A DNA stretch of 64,000 nucleotides from Cordylochernes scorpioides. Its lineage: Eukaryota > Arthropoda > Arachnida > Pseudoscorpiones > Chernetidae. The translations under genes were made by a program, and so were the position numbers. Shown in pieces: positions 1-13,457 of this stretch. The stretch spans positions 70,763,662-70,827,661 of the forward strand of contig CP092877.1 in assembly GCA_030710605.1 (NCBI GenBank), given 5' to 3'. Numbering within the stretch: the first letter of the stretch is position 1; the number at the start of each line of letters is the position of its first letter. The notes below the pieces were generated by a model, which saw only the letters and a list, made by a program, of their open reading frames with translations, searched no databases and was not told the DNA's origin.

Positions 1-3000
1 CCCAGAAACCTGGCAAATGACGTCACAATGACGTAAAAACTCAAGCCGTTTCACATACATGTTCTCCCTCCCACTCGAGAGAATTACAGTCTTCTGCGGT
101 GACCATCTTCAAACTAAGTACTAGATAGATGTCGGCTATACATTTCGTTCTCTTAAACAGTGCGGATAAAGCAGTCTAAAAATAAAATAAAGGTAAAAAT
201 CCATATGTAAAATAAACTGTTTTGATTTATTCCTTAACACGGTAGCTTGTGGTAGCGCACACAAGAATGTAAAGCGGCTCCATTGTAGAGCACACATTCC
301 AGATGGGTCAAACGGTGGACTCCCAACAGTGAGATAGGGGGAGGGGTTCCTGGATAAATGTTTCCCTGGGTTGGTTCTATACCAAGGTAAGTACTGGTAA
401 ATACGCGACACCCAGGTGTCGATAGCGAAGTAGGGCTTCTAACTTATAGGTGGTTATTTGTAAGCCCAATAGGTTTTTATTTAGAAGTACATGCTATAGA
501 CATTTATAAAATTATTTCACAAAGAAGTTTTTAATCGGAAGGATGCAAGCGCCAAAAGTGGCGTGGTTCACAACACACGCATATTTTTCTTTATAAAAAT
601 AATTCTTAATATTTAACATGGCTGAGATGTGTCTTAGATATAAATTTGTACAACCTCAATCCTTTCTCCGCCAGTCTATATAGCGCTGTGTTGTACAGCG
701 TAATTACCCAATTAGAGTAATCACTCTCCAAGTCCAATTAGTGATCGATCAGGTTGGAGTGTACCAATAACATCACGTCACAATGTGTATGTGCCCAATT
801 ATCCGTTTTATTGATTCTCCCCCCACATATCACATGCATGTCAATACTCTCTCTCTCCATCCGCATTACACTGTGAGAAACAACTGGCAATTTTGTTATC
901 TGACGTGTTTCTTGCTCTTCCACACAATGCTCACTTTACAATCTTCCTTCGAAACTTTACCGAGAATAATTGAAAAAAAAAACGTATATAGGATGGGATG
1001 GACTTTAACATCAAGAGTAAAACCTCCCATGAGCGACTATTTGATGAATGACCACCTTTCCGAGAGGCCACCTTTATAAATCAAAAGAAGACCCAATATA
1101 ACCTAAACCTCCAATAAGATGCCACCTTCTCAGGAGCAACTAGGGTTTTAAGGAAGTAGCCTCTCATGCGTTACTTGTAAATAGTCGCTTTTAATTTAAA
1201 CTGGGCAAAATCTAAACGAATTACCTGTGTGGTGGTTCGAATATCACTTTAGTATATGTATTTGGTCTTATTATTCCTTCTGACCGACAATTATACTATT
1301 GATTGATATGATGATCTCTCATTTAATTAATAAAGGAAAAAAACTTCCAGCACACGACCGGCCATATAAAGGATTCCATTGGAAGGCATTCTTCCTCAAG
1401 ATCTCAACTAGGAGTTCCTATGTACGAGGTGTAGTATGGAACCCATATTAATCAGTGATCCATACCTTACATATATCTTCCATGGTATTGTATCCATGTG
1501 TGACAAAGAAATGCTTAGTTGCCATCTTGATTTATGTTTGTGGCCCACCGAGGCCTAATTAATATTTATGATTTGTGTGCAATAATTGGTTTCGCTCCTC
1601 TCCTGTGTAAATGGCTTGGTTTCGTGATGGGAACCTTCGTGGCAAGCTATTCCCTTTTGGTTAGTTCCATAATTTATGTATTATGAGAGTTTATAGGAGA
1701 TGGTTGTTATGTCAGGTCTGTAGGACGCGTGTGGGTAATTACTTATCAGCTATTTGGAGATTATTTGGTGTCTTGGGATATAGAGTTAACGCTGATAGAC
1801 ACTTCACCACACTATTGTATCAAGGTTATAGCAAGGAAAACTTGGTATGTGCCATATTTCAGTGGAAGTTAACATCCTACAAGAGTTCCCCTAATAATAA
1901 ACACAGATTTTATTATTCAGATCTCTCTATGGGGTTCAGATGCTCAGTCTCTCACTTAAAAGAGATTCCATGTTAAACTTCAGTCGTTGTTTATAAAACT
2001 TCTTTCTCTGGAATACTTATATTTTAGTAAAATTAACTGGATACTTCAAATATAAGATAAAGATTTCGTTTTAAACCTGCTTGAATCTCTTTGTGACGGA
2101 CTAAAATATTCTAAATAAAAATTTATTTTATCTATTTATTTATCGATTTTAGAAAAATCCTGAATTATTTTAAATGATATTTTATCGTTGATTTCCTTCC
2201 GAAAAATTCCAAATTATGATTTTTGCCATAGAATTTTTTTCCCCCTGCTCGAAATTTTCTCTATATAAATGTAAATATGCCTCACATCTTCCGTTGCCAA
2301 AATAACAATTCCTATCTTGGAAATGGTGCAGACAGAAAGAATAGCGACTTCCTGCCAATTTGAACCGCCGCTCCTATCTTAAATCAAACCATTTGGGCTG
2401 CCTTAGGAAGCCTAAATTTTCCTCCCTTATCATCAACAACGTTGGTACAGCACGTACGTTGCAACCCCATTTATCAAACTATGCTCTACAAATTGCATAT
2501 AGAAGCTATTCGAAGATATAATCCTTTAAAAGGAATCTGTCTCAGACAATATCGCCCTAATTTGTCACAACTCTAATTATCCAATTATCTTTCTCGACAT
2601 TTATGTAAATGTATTTCAAGTTGGTTATTGGAATTTCATCTCTTAATATATACGTATTGTATGTGAATACACACTTTTATTGAAGTTAATATTTTAAATA
2701 TGCACATTTAATTGAGCGATCATATAATATTTTCAAGATACATACGAGATAAGATGAAACTTATTGTCCAAATATATTGCAATTTTAGATAGAGTTTCTT
2801 TTGAGTGTAATTTTTAGTGCTTCTTTATTTCGATTAGTGCGTTTGACGTTCGAGTTCGATTTTATTTACTAAAATATGAACGAAAGTTAATTAACAGAAT
2901 ATGGTATATCAAAGTCAATGTGTTCAAGTGTCCATAAAAATGTAATTTTTATTAGAAGTCTCCATTGGCATATAGAGTCTTGGGGAACTTGCCGTCCCTG

Positions 3001-3574
3001 AAAAATGGCTTCGGTTGGTGCCTGAATCATTCAAGGATTTTACTAGATCCTCTCACTGGAATTTACGCCATATTAGAGATTTTTGAGCCTACACAACAAA
3101 TAAGAGGGGCATTGTGACATACCATGGCTCTAGGCTAGATAGACAATTACTTCCCACTTGTCTCGTATTCTGGGGCACTTATTTTTTATTTGCTTTATTC
3201 AGTTTGTCCAGGGAATGTTTTCAGCGCGTTGAGCATTGGTTATACTCACAGGAATTTTAAACTCCAGCAAAAAAGGTCCTTTATAGTCAAAGAAAGAGAT
3301 TTTTCATACCGGCGGAAAGTTGGGTTTTAAATTTTCTACTTACCGCAATACACACATTGTACAGGCTATGATAATCACAGTGGGTAGTTATCTACTAATT
3401 TTGTTGTAAGTGTACCATAGGTTCACATATTTAGAAATCATTTTGGATGGCTAGGTGCTGGTGTGATGAGAGATACTTACATTGCCTACTGGCTACCTCG
3501 GTAGACCGCTCAAAGTGATGGCACTATAATTCGACATCGGCCACGATTCGATAAAAAGAAGTCATAGCGCTATG
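1..3574. other. AT-rich non-coding DNA, no supportable gene
   Basis: No stretch here has convincing coding character. ORFs are at most about 100 codons, of low complexity, and lack recognisable motifs. A CRE-like palindrome TGACGTCA lies at about 18-26. I see no RNA gene, transposon ORF or clear inverted-repeat element, so unrecognised decayed repeats are the likeliest content. Confidence 0.6.
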
Positions 3575-4593
3575 ATTCGTAACACATCAAGTTGCACAAA
3601 TCCTTACATTCCTTCTCTTCCTTTTGTTTGTTGTCTCTCAACATCTAAGGTATCCACTGGATATCCATCTCCCTGTACTTTTTACACTAACTTTTGCACA
3701 ATATCATAGGACATTTTTCAAATTTCACTAGCGAACGCAGGCTTTTTCTATGGTGTAGCTTTATTGCCCAATCAATTTTGGCTATGACGTCGTCCGTTTT
3801 AACAATATGGGCTTGACCCGGACGTAATAAATCTCTTGTTACATCACATCCTTCCTTAAACCTTCAGGTTCAATCTCCAACATTGTTTTAGAGAAACACG
3901 TCTTGTGCTATACATCTTATGGATCCTTTGACACATTTCAATTACTAGTAGTTCACCCACTTCGGCCGTTTAAACATAAAAGCCCTCTCTATCATATAGT
4001 GTTTGTTCAATCATCGAAGTAAATATAGTATACAGAAGGAGTTTTGATTTACATCATTTGAAACATAAATTTCCAAAATATATCGATAGATGGCATTCTA
4101 TAATTTAATTGAAATATATATGCTTGGAATATATCCTTAATATAAAATAATATTTGCAGTAGAGAGCGTTGCTCGATGCGTACCTGTAATTATGCACTGC
4201 TGTAGACCTGCTATATGAAAATCAGTACAATACAAAATAATTTGGTGAAACTACTGAAAGGGTTTACCGCTGATGATCGAAGTCCTCTCATATAATATTT
4301 ACATCATCGCAGTAAGACCTGCATATGTATTTTGAATATTTATATTGTAAGAAAACATAAATTCCTAAAATTACCACAATTCATTTATAAATGAATAGCT
4401 GCTCATTCGTAATCTTTGAATGGATTCTGAATTACTACAGCCAAACAATCACAACAACACGCCAAAACAAGCAATAGCACACAGACACATGTTTACAGAG
4501 GTTTGAAACTTACAAAAATCAGCCTAACGTAACCCCAAAATGATTTCTGGAATGATATTAGAATGCCACATAACACTGTCTAATGATTCAGAA

Positions 4594-4993
4594 ATATATA
4601 TATATATATTGGAAAGTAGTCGATCCTGTAGGATGACTGTAGTGTGTTGGTTAAATGCAGTCGTTGTGGCCTCAAGTGGGTTCAGGCGTGAATGTATTGC
4701 ACCAAAGAACGAGACATGGTAGATGTCACCACGGAGATGGCGAGAGAGTAAGTGAAGCCGACACCGTTCGGAGAGAGATCTGTCTAGAGGGGTCTGTCAA
4801 TCCTCGTGTCTCCAAGCGGACTAATCTGTTTGAGTAAGAAAGGGGCACAACTGGGAACCCGACTTGTTTTTCGGACCTCCTTCCTCTGCAGGCGCTGACT
4901 GTCACTCACTCGAAATTTTATTTCTGTCACATCGGCAATTACACTAAACTATATAACACATGGGGGATATAGGTATATATTGGAATATATTAC
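4594..4993. mobile_element. About 400-bp segment present in copy A only, possibly a SINE
   Basis: Copy A reads through TA-rich DNA into this segment and back into shared sequence at ATAGCCACATTCCCC, whereas copy B passes straight from GATTCAGAAATA to ATATAGCC. The segment is flanked by near-repeats of TATATATTGGA. It has a weak tRNA-like pair of boxes (TTGGTTAAATGC at about 4,650 and GGGTTCAGGCG at about 4,679), so a tRNA-derived SINE is possible. The box matches are imperfect, and a deletion in copy B is the alternative. Confidence 0.5.
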
Positions 4994-6049
4994 AACATAT
5001 ATATAGCCACATTCCCCTGAGGAGAGTGACAGCAGATCACTGAAACGTCTAGAGTTAAATAAACCATTGGTTGATGTGGTTATATGTTTCCCAACTTTCA
5101 ACCAACAAATGATCTTCAGAACCGTATCATGATATGATCCATGGTAATGCACATGGGAAAATATGACGTAGGCAAAAGGGTTTCATTTGATTGCGCCTGA
5201 AACAAACGTTTTTTACTGCGGTTTTTTAACAAAATAATCCAATTTCCTATAATCCTTCTCACACATTCCCAAGGAGGTTCAGTAAAAGTTGAGAAGTTCT
5301 ACGGTATTATTGAAATTGCTGTTCACAATGTTTCAAACAACCCGTGAAGTTTATCATGTCTGGGATTACTAGCAATTTTATCGTCCATTCTACATCATCG
5401 TCTTTATGCCTTCAAGCAAATGGCCAAACATCCATTCTGATTTATTTTGAAAGCTTTGACTTCAAACAAAAGCTAGTCTAATATAAACAAGAATCTATAA
5501 CAACGCCCAGCAAAAGAAATAACGAGGAGAATATACGAGGGGACAATCTATGGTGGTGGCGTACCTATTTGTATGGGCGCTGCTCTGCCAGTAATAGGAT
5601 TGTCCCTCTTCATTATTTACACCATCATGTACCTACCTTACATTGACTAGCATTCATTAATAATTCATATATGGAAATATAGATAGGATGTGACAATTAC
5701 AATTAATGTACAGCTATATATATTAAAACCAAATTTGCATTAATAGTAGAATATATTCGCTGAATATTCTTCAAATATTTCTCTATTCCTGGCTGCATTA
5801 GTAGCTTCGATCTAAAGTTGCAGTACCGCGATAGAGAAAGCACATTACCTGGGTATCAGCTTGAAGGGATTCTCTCCTTGCTTAGATGGACTAGTTCCTT
5901 AAATAATAAATTGAAATGTTCATCTTATACCTGTATTATTGATCTAGGGCAAATATCGAAGGATTCCTGTTTTTGGTGGGCGATTTGATAATTGCTTCCT
6001 TCCTTCTAATCGAAGTTTATAGTAAGAAGTTGTTTCACTATCTCAGATA

Positions 6050-6260
6050 CACTTATGGGCAAAACTTAAGGAAGTTGTACCTTTTAGCATGTATATCGGT
6101 ATTCAGACAATAACTCTGAAATATATTTTATACACCGTGACCTTTATTTAAGACTCAAAAGATAACCAAGTGTGAATAACCTCTGTCTCCTTCCAAAAAA
6201 AATAAAAAACAGATGGCTGGCGACAATACTTTCCACTTCCTTAAGTTTTGCCCATTAGTG
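6050..6260 (+). mobile_element. MITE family 1, copy 1 (complete)
   Basis: A 211-bp element begins CACTTATGGGCAAAACTTAA and ends with the inverse complement, TTAAGTTTTGCCCATTAGTG. It is flanked by TA on both sides. It has no coding capacity. The short TIRs and TA target suggest mobilisation by a Tc1/mariner-type transposase. The internal sequence (CAGACAATAACTCTGAAA, then TGACCTTTATTTAAGAC) identifies seven further copies in this window. It lies inside duplicated copy A. Confidence 0.9.
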
Positions 6261-7110
6261 TACACATGAGAATTATAATAATGGTAGTTAGAGGAATCTG
6301 ACTACTTATTCTGTAGGTACATCACGTATATACATGTAAAAGCAATTCAAATTTTGCACTTAAAAGATGACACAGCTTTCTGTGAAACTGAGGAAATTTA
6401 TTATTTTTGAAAGGACCCTCAAGTTGTCGTTTTGACGACCATCCACGACAGAGAGTTGTTAAACTTAACACCAGCCACATCGACAAAGTGATTATTTAAC
6501 GAAGAAATAGATGAATTCGTCCAAGCAAGAAGGAGGGAAGCAGAATGTAATCCTGGAGGAGCGTGAAGGATGACCGAGGATTATTGAGGATGGCTGAGAA
6601 GGATTTGTCTTCCTGCGACTGGAGATTTGTCTCCCGCACATGTCGTTCACAAACACCGCCTTGCTGAGGTTAATTGAACATGGCAATATTCACACGAGTC
6701 TTGTCAAAATAAATAATATTAGCTTTGGCAAAATACATCAAAACGATTTTAAACGAAGGCTCAACAACCACGTCAGGTCTAGTCACAACCTCTCAGAAGC
6801 TCCAAGTCTTTTTATTTAAAATAATGATCTAAATAGCAACCACACCTCCAATCCGACCATCGACCATTAAAACTGGTCCTCAAATATCTATTTCTGTTAT
6901 ATATAAATCTGAAAAAAAATCGATCATTTTTAATTAGTAAAACAAGTGAAAACTTATCGAAATAAATAGTCAGATGATAATGCTCATTGTAAGTTATGAT
7001 GACATTATTAAATCCGACTTCTGAATACCACTTCTTTGTATTCCAGTAACTATCTTTAAAGAGGAAAATGTTTACACTGTAAATAAATTTGAATGTATTA
7101 AAAGGATTTT

Positions 7111-7263
7111 ACCATTTGACGCGACAAGTACGGCAGGCAGGGTGGTGCATGCGAACAAACAGCTGGTGAGTTGACAGTCACTTGCCGTGAATAAACCATA
7201 GCACGCTCCCCTGGCACACGCAGTGAAATCAACAGTAGAGCGGCGGTATTCCACTCAGAGATA
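7111..7263. other. GC-richer patch, identical in both duplicated copies
   Basis: About 153 bp from TACCATTTGACGCGAC to CACTCAGAGATA is unchanged between copy A and copy B (11,382-11,535), although the flanks differ. It is GC-richer than its surroundings. The minus strand is open for 60 codons from ATGGAATACCGC, and the two versions differ only near the C-terminus, beyond a possible splice donor at AATG|GTAAAA. No protein family is recognised. It could be a small exon, a regulatory element or chance. Confidence 0.3.
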
Positions 7264-8129
7264 TTCCAAATCTTTCTCTCAACACTCCTTGATATGGCTA
7301 GAATCTTCCAACACAGACAATGTGTTATTAAAATTGAAAGATGAGAACGCAGTTAAAGAATATATTTCTTGATAAAACAATCCCGAACACAACCTGTGTT
7401 AGCTGCAAGTTATATTTCTAGATGCTCCTGTTGAAGAGCATGTTATCCCGAAAGCTAGAGAAATGAAAATGGTACAAGAAACTTGTACTTGGATTGCTTG
7501 TTGATATTATTAAACAATCTGTTATTTTAAATTGGCTGCGAATGAAAACTAGAAACAATATTTATTTGAAAAGAGGGTAAGAGGTGCTTGTGTGTTTGTG
7601 AGATATTTCTTAAAGATTTTAATAAGATTGAGGTGATCTATTCTACAGTACATACAGTAGTGCAAGTCCATCGGTACAAGCGTTGATAGTCCTGGAGAAC
7701 AAACCCTTCGCATAACTGTGACGATCCATATATGATTGACAGAGTTTATAGAAAATTCTTCATGCTTCAATGATGGTTACCCTTCTCAAGGAAGTATACT
7801 TATTCTCATGCAATGGCAATTATGGCGAGACAGGATTATGACTCTACACAACTGTTTTTCCAATAGATACCATTTAAAAATAAGTAAACACACACTGCAG
7901 CCTTTTCTTAATAAAATGAAGTAATATTTTGAGATTAATTCGTCAAATACAGGTAGAAAAATGCCATGCCAATCCTGGTAAAGAAAGCAATACGACTGTT
8001 TTTTTTATGCAAAGAGAGTATCCCATATAGAAATCAGTTCGACTTTTCGTTTCTTTAGCGTTAGAAACTCGCTTGGACGTCTTCCGACTGAGTAGGGCTT
8101 GCTCTGAAATCAATCCGTGCTGGGTGAAG

Positions 8130-8229
8130 NNNNNNNNNNNNNNNNNNNNNNNNNNNNNNNNNNNNNNNNNNNNNNNNNNNNNNNNNNNNNNNNNNNNNNN
8201 NNNNNNNNNNNNNNNNNNNNNNNNNNNNN
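8130..8229. other. Assembly gap, exactly 100 N
   Basis: Exactly one hundred Ns, the conventional placeholder for a scaffold join of unknown size. ORFs read through it are meaningless. The sequences on both sides belong to the same duplicated block, so the true distance could be negative, meaning an overlap. Confidence 1.
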
Positions 8230-11200
8230 ATTCGTAACACATCAAGTTGTACAAATCCTTACATTCCTTCTCTTCCTTTTGTTTGTTGTCTCGCTACATC
8301 TAAGGTATCCACTGTAAATCCTTCTTTCTGTACTATTTAACTAACCTTTGTACAATATCATAGGACATTTTTCAAATTTCACTAGCGAACGCAGGCTTTT
8401 TCTATGGTGTAGCTTTATTGCCCAATCAATTTTGGCTATGACGTCGTCCGTTTTAACAATATGGGCTTGACCCGGACGTGATAAATCTCTTGTTACATCA
8501 CATCCTTCCTTAAACCTTCAGGTTCAATCTCCAACATTGTTTTAGAGAAACACGTCTTGTGCTATACATCTTACGGATCCTTTGACACATTTCAATTACT
8601 AGTAGTTCATCCACTTCGGCCGTTAAAACATGAGCGCCCTCTCTATCATATAGTGTTTGTTCAATCATCGAAGTAAATATAGTATACAGAAGGAGTTTTT
8701 ATTTACATCATTTGAAACATAAATTCCCAAAATATATCGATAGATGGCATTCTATAATTTAATTGAAATATATATGCTTGGAATATATCCTTAATATAAA
8801 ATAATATTTGCAGTAGAGAGCGTTGTTCGATGCGTACCTGTAATTATGCACTGCTGTAGACCTGCTATATGAAAATCAGTACAATACAAAATAATTTGGT
8901 GAAACTACTGAAAGGGTTTACCGCTGATGATCGAAGTCCTCTCATCTAATAATTTACATCATCGCAGTAAGACCTGCATATGTATTTTGAATATTTATAT
9001 CGTAAGAAAACATAAATTCCTAAATTTACCACAATTCATTTATAAATGAATAGCTGCTCACTCGTAAACTTTGAATGGATTCTGGGATTACTACAGCCAA
9101 ACAATCACAACAACAAGCCAAAACAAGCAATAGCACACAGACACATGTTTACAGAGGTTTGAAACTTACAAAAAATCAGCCTAACGTAACCCCAAAATGA
9201 TTTCTGGAATGATGTTAGAATGTCACATAACATTGTATAATGATTCAGAAATAAATATATAGCCACATTCCCCTGAGGCAGCAATTCACTGAAACATCGG
9301 GAGTTAAATAGATCATTGGTTGATGAGGGTGTGTTTACCAACTTTCAACCAACAAATGTTCTTCGGAACCGTATAATGATGTGATCCATGGTAATGCACA
9401 TGGGAAAATATGACGTGGGAAAACATGGTTACATTTGATTGCGCCTGAAACAAACGTTTTTACTGCGGGTTTTTAACAAAATAATCCAATTTCCTATCAT
9501 CCTTCTCAAACATTCCCCAGGAAGTTCAGTAAAAATTGAGAAGTTCCACGGTATTATTGAAATTGCTCTCAACATTGTTTCAAACAATCTGTGACGTTTA
9601 TCATGTCTGGGATTACTTGCAATTTTATCGTCCATTCTATAGCATCGTCTTTATGCCTTCAAGCAAATGGCCAAACATCCATTCTGATTTATTTTGAAAG
9701 CTTTGACTTCAAACCAAAGCTAGTCTAATATAAACAGGAATCTATAACAACACCCAGCAAAAGAAATAACGAGGAGAATATTCAAGGGGACAATCTATGG
9801 TGGTGGCGTACCTATTTGTATGGGCGCTGCTCTGCCAGTAATAGGATTGTCCCTCTTCATTATTTACACCATCATGTACCTACCTTACATTGACTAGCAT
9901 TCATTAATAATTCATATATGGAAATATAGATAGGATGTGACAATTACAATTAATGTACAGCTATATATATTAAAACCAAATTTGCATTAATAGTAGAATA
10001 TATTCGCTGAATATTCTTCAAATATTTCCCTATTCCTGAATTTACAAGTAGCTTTGATCTAAAGTTGCGAGATGCAGTACCGCGACAGAGAAAGCACCCG
10101 AATATCAGTTTTGAAGGCATTCTCTCCTTGCTTAGATGGACTAGTTCGTTAAATGATAAATTGAAATGTTCATCTCATACATGTATTATTGATCTAGGGC
10201 AAATATCGAAGGATTCCTCTTTTTGGTGGGCGATTTGATAATTTCTTCCTTCCTTCTAACCGAAATTTATAGTAAGAAGTTGTTTTACTATCTCAGATAC
10301 ACTTATGGACAAAACTTAAGGAAGTTGTACCTTTTAGCATGTATATCGGGATTCTGACAATAACTCTTAGAGATATTACAGTGACACACACACACACACA
10401 CACCTTTATTTAAGACTCAAGAGATAACCAAGTGTGAATAACCTCTGTCTCGTTCCCCAAAAAAAAAAAAAAAAGACCGGCGACAATACTTTCCCCTCCC
10501 TAAGTTTTGGCCATAAGTATACACATGAGAATTAAAATGATGGTAGTTAGAGGCATCTGTATATACTCTAGGTACATCATCACGTATATACATGTAAAAG
10601 CAATTCAAAATTTGCACTTAAAAGATGACACAGCTTTCTGTGAAACTGAGGAAATTTATTATTTTTGAAAGGACCCTCAAGTTGTCGTTTTGACGACCAT
10701 CCACGACAGAGAGTTGTTAAACTAAGCCGTAACACCAGCCACATCGACAAAGTGATTATTTAACGAAGAAATAGATGAATTCGTCCAAGCAAGAAGGAGG
10801 GAAGCAGAATGTAATCCTGGAGGAGCGTGAAGGATGACCGAGGATTATTGAGGATGGCTGAGAAGGATTTGTCTTCCTGCGACTGGAGATTTGTCTCCCG
10901 CACATGTCGTTCACACACACACCGCCTTGCTGAGGTTAATTGAACACGGCAATATTTACATGAGTCTGTCAATATATATAATATTACCCCTGTCAAAATA
11001 CATCAAAACGCTTCATTGCGAAGACCCAACAACCATGTCAGATTAGCCACAACCTCTCAGAAGCTCCAAGTTTAAAATTATTTCAAGTTTAAAATAATGA
11101 TCTGAATGGCGACCTCACCTCCAATCTGACCATCGACCATTAAAACTGGTCTTCAAATATCTATTTTCTGTTATATATAAATCTGAAAAAAAAATCGATC

Positions 11201-12408
11201 ATTTTTAATTAGTAAAACAAGTGAAAACTTATCGAAATAAATAGTCAGATGATAATGCTCATTGTAAGTTGTGATGACATTATTAAATCCGACTTCTGAA
11301 TACCATTTCTTTGTATTCCAGTAACTATCTTTAAAGAGAAAAATGTTTACACTGTAAATAAATTTGAATGTATTAAAAAGAATTTACCATTTGACGCGAC
11401 AAGTACGGCAGGCAGGGTGGTGCATGCGAACAAACAGCTGGTGAGTTGACAGTCACTTGCCGTGAATAAACCATAGCACGCTCCCCTGGCACACGCAGTG
11501 AAATCAACAGTAGAGCGGCGGTATTCCACTCAGAGATATACAGAATCTTTCTCTCAACACTCCTTGATATGGCCAGAATCTTCCAACACAGACAATGTGT
11601 TATTAAAATTGAAAGGTGAGAACGCAGTTAAAGAATATATTTCTTGATAAACCAGTCCCGAACACAACCTGTGTTAGCTGGAAGTCATACTTCTAGATGC
11701 TTCTGCTGAAGAGCATGTTATCCCGAAAGCTAGAAAAATAAAAATGGTACAAGAAACTTGTACTTGGATTGCTTGTTGATATTATTAAACAACCTGTTAT
11801 TTTAAATTGGCTGCGAATGAAACTCAGAACAATATTTATTTGAAAAGAGGGTAAGAGGTACTTGTGTGTGTGAGATATCCCTTAAGGATTTTTATAAGAT
11901 TGAGGTAGTTTGTTCTACAGTAATGCAGGTCCATCGGTACAAACTTTAAGAGTCCTGGAGAACAAACACTTCGCAGAACTGTGACGATCCATATATGATT
12001 GACACACGTATAGAGAATATTTTTTTATCATGCTTCAAGGATTGTTGCCCTTCCCAAAGAGGTATACATAATCTCATGAAATGGCAATTATGGCGAGACA
12101 GGAATATAATGTATACACTTTAACCGATTTTTTTTCTATAGATACCATTTAAAATTTATATAAACACGCTGCGGCCTTCTCCTTAATAAAATGAAGTAAT
12201 ATTTTGCAACTAATTCGTCAAATACAGGTAGGAAAATACCAAGTTGATCCTCGGAAGAAAGCAATATGATTGCTCTTTAGGCAAAGAGAGAATCCCATGT
12301 AGAAATTAGTTCGTCTTTTCGTTTCTTAAGCGTTAGAAACTCGCTTTGGCAGTTGTCGCCTTCCGATTGAGTAGGGCTTGCTCTGAAATCAATCCGTGCT
12401 GGGTGAAG
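8230..12408. repeat. Duplicated block, copy B (right of the gap)
   Basis: Collinear counterpart of 3,575-8,129, beginning at the first base after the Ns and ending where copy A meets the gap (GCTGGGTGAAG). It lacks the 400-bp segment near 4,594 and differs by small indels, for example a (CA)n expansion at about 10,383-10,403 and an A-tract at about 10,459 inside its MITE. It contains MITE copy 2 and the counterpart of the GC-rich patch. No gene is supported. Confidence 0.95.
10310..10519 (+). mobile_element. MITE family 1, copy 2
   Basis: The counterpart of copy 1 in the duplicated block, starting CACTTATGGACAAAAC and ending CTAAGTTTTGGCCATAAGTA. TA flanks are retained. It has acquired a CA dinucleotide run and a long A-tract. 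Confidence 0.85.
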
Positions 12409-13302
12409 ATAGGAATGTTGACGGTTTTAGAACAAGTCAAACAGGAAACATTGGTAAAGTAACAACATTATAGAGAGAAACCATCTAGGCTGGATAGCAA
12501 TATAACGACGTCCCGCAGGAATCCTCCCACTAGATGAGAGATATAAGAAGCAATTAATCTTCCCCCAATCTTCATCTCCCCCTCATCTCTCATCACCCTA
12601 ATCCAATTGTTGAGACGATTGCATCAATTCAATTCAGTAAATCAACTTCCATATCAACTTTTCATACCAAATTCCATCCCCATATATGTAACACACACAA
12701 TATATAGATATGATATACAATATTATAACCTTACTAATGACATTTATCACTTAATAGCTTCATTTCACAATGTGAATATCAACCGAGAATGGCACTTTTT
12801 ACAAAATCTTCTCGTTCTATCAAAAAAACAAATAAATAAAACAACGTATAAATATCCTTTATTATTGTTTATAGAAATCTTAAATGCGCACGCTAGAGAA
12901 TTTCTCGTGTCTTATTCAATATAATAATGTTATTTAATGACACAAGGCAAGGGAAACTGTATATACGAGATATTCTATAATGGGAGAATATATGTTGTTC
13001 TATTCACAAATTAAAAAAATCGTCAATGTTTGGTGTTATATAATTACTAGAGAGCATTAAGCCGTCGTATATGTGATTGAAATTTCACAACACTAACTAA
13101 ACCTAAAAATGTGTCGGAGAAATATAACCGATATATTATTACGCCCTTTAAAAATGTACTCTTACAGAATAAAGATATCAAGATCCGTTAAAAAATATAT
13201 CGAACTAAAAAATAACCTATTATTTATGATACCAACCTGAAGTAATATTTATTCTTAAAATGACGACTGAATGACGAACATATCAGTAGGATACAACAAC
13301 AA
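12409..13302. other. Unique AT-rich DNA, no gene seen
   Basis: First sequence beyond the duplicated block. The longest ORF (about 105 codons from 12,607) is rich in Ile, Asn and Tyr, as expected from AT-rich non-coding DNA, and has no motif. Confidence 0.5.
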
Positions 13303-13380
13303 GGAAATGCCGAGATTCGAACCCCCGGCTGATTGATCAACACCTCTATCCATGTGTGTGAACACTAGGGCGGTATGTTC
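13303..13380 (-). repeat. tRNA-derived SINE or tRNA pseudogene fragment
   Basis: The minus strand contains a very good RNA polymerase III B box (GGGGGTTCGAATCTCGG), preceded about 30 nt earlier by an A-box-like GGATAGAGG and followed by a TTG-repeat tail (CCTTGTTGTTGTATCC). The cloverleaf is not intact, so it is not a functional tRNA. A tRNA-headed SINE with a simple-repeat tail fits best. Confidence 0.45.
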
Positions 13381-13457
13381 GTATTTCTATCGCTGAATGA
13401 CTGCTTAAGATCATGTAGAGAACCAATCAACTGTCAGATAAAATTGAACTATACATA

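Larger units (their letters stand above)
3575..8129. repeat. Duplicated block, copy A (left of the gap)
   Basis: This 4.55-kb block matches 8,230-12,408 collinearly and in the same orientation. Long stretches are identical or differ at a few percent of positions, interspersed with patches of higher divergence and small indels. Copy A carries about 400 bp (roughly 4,594-4,993) that copy B lacks. The match starts at ATTCGTAACACATC, which is also the first sequence after the Ns, and stops at the last base before the Ns. That geometry is expected of two overlapping contig ends. Apart from a MITE at 6,050 and a conserved GC-rich patch at 7,111-7,263, no gene is evident. Confidence 0.95.

Noticed and set aside
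1225-1245. B-box-like GGTTCGAATATC
   Set aside because: No A box at a suitable distance and no cloverleaf.
3485-3545. tRNA-like TGGCTACCTCGGTAGACCG with a weak B box
   Set aside because: The A-box part is suggestive of a tRNA-headed SINE, but the B box (AATTCGACATC) has several mismatches and no tail was seen.
7943-8317. ORFs running through the N gap
   Set aside because: The translation across unknown bases has no meaning.
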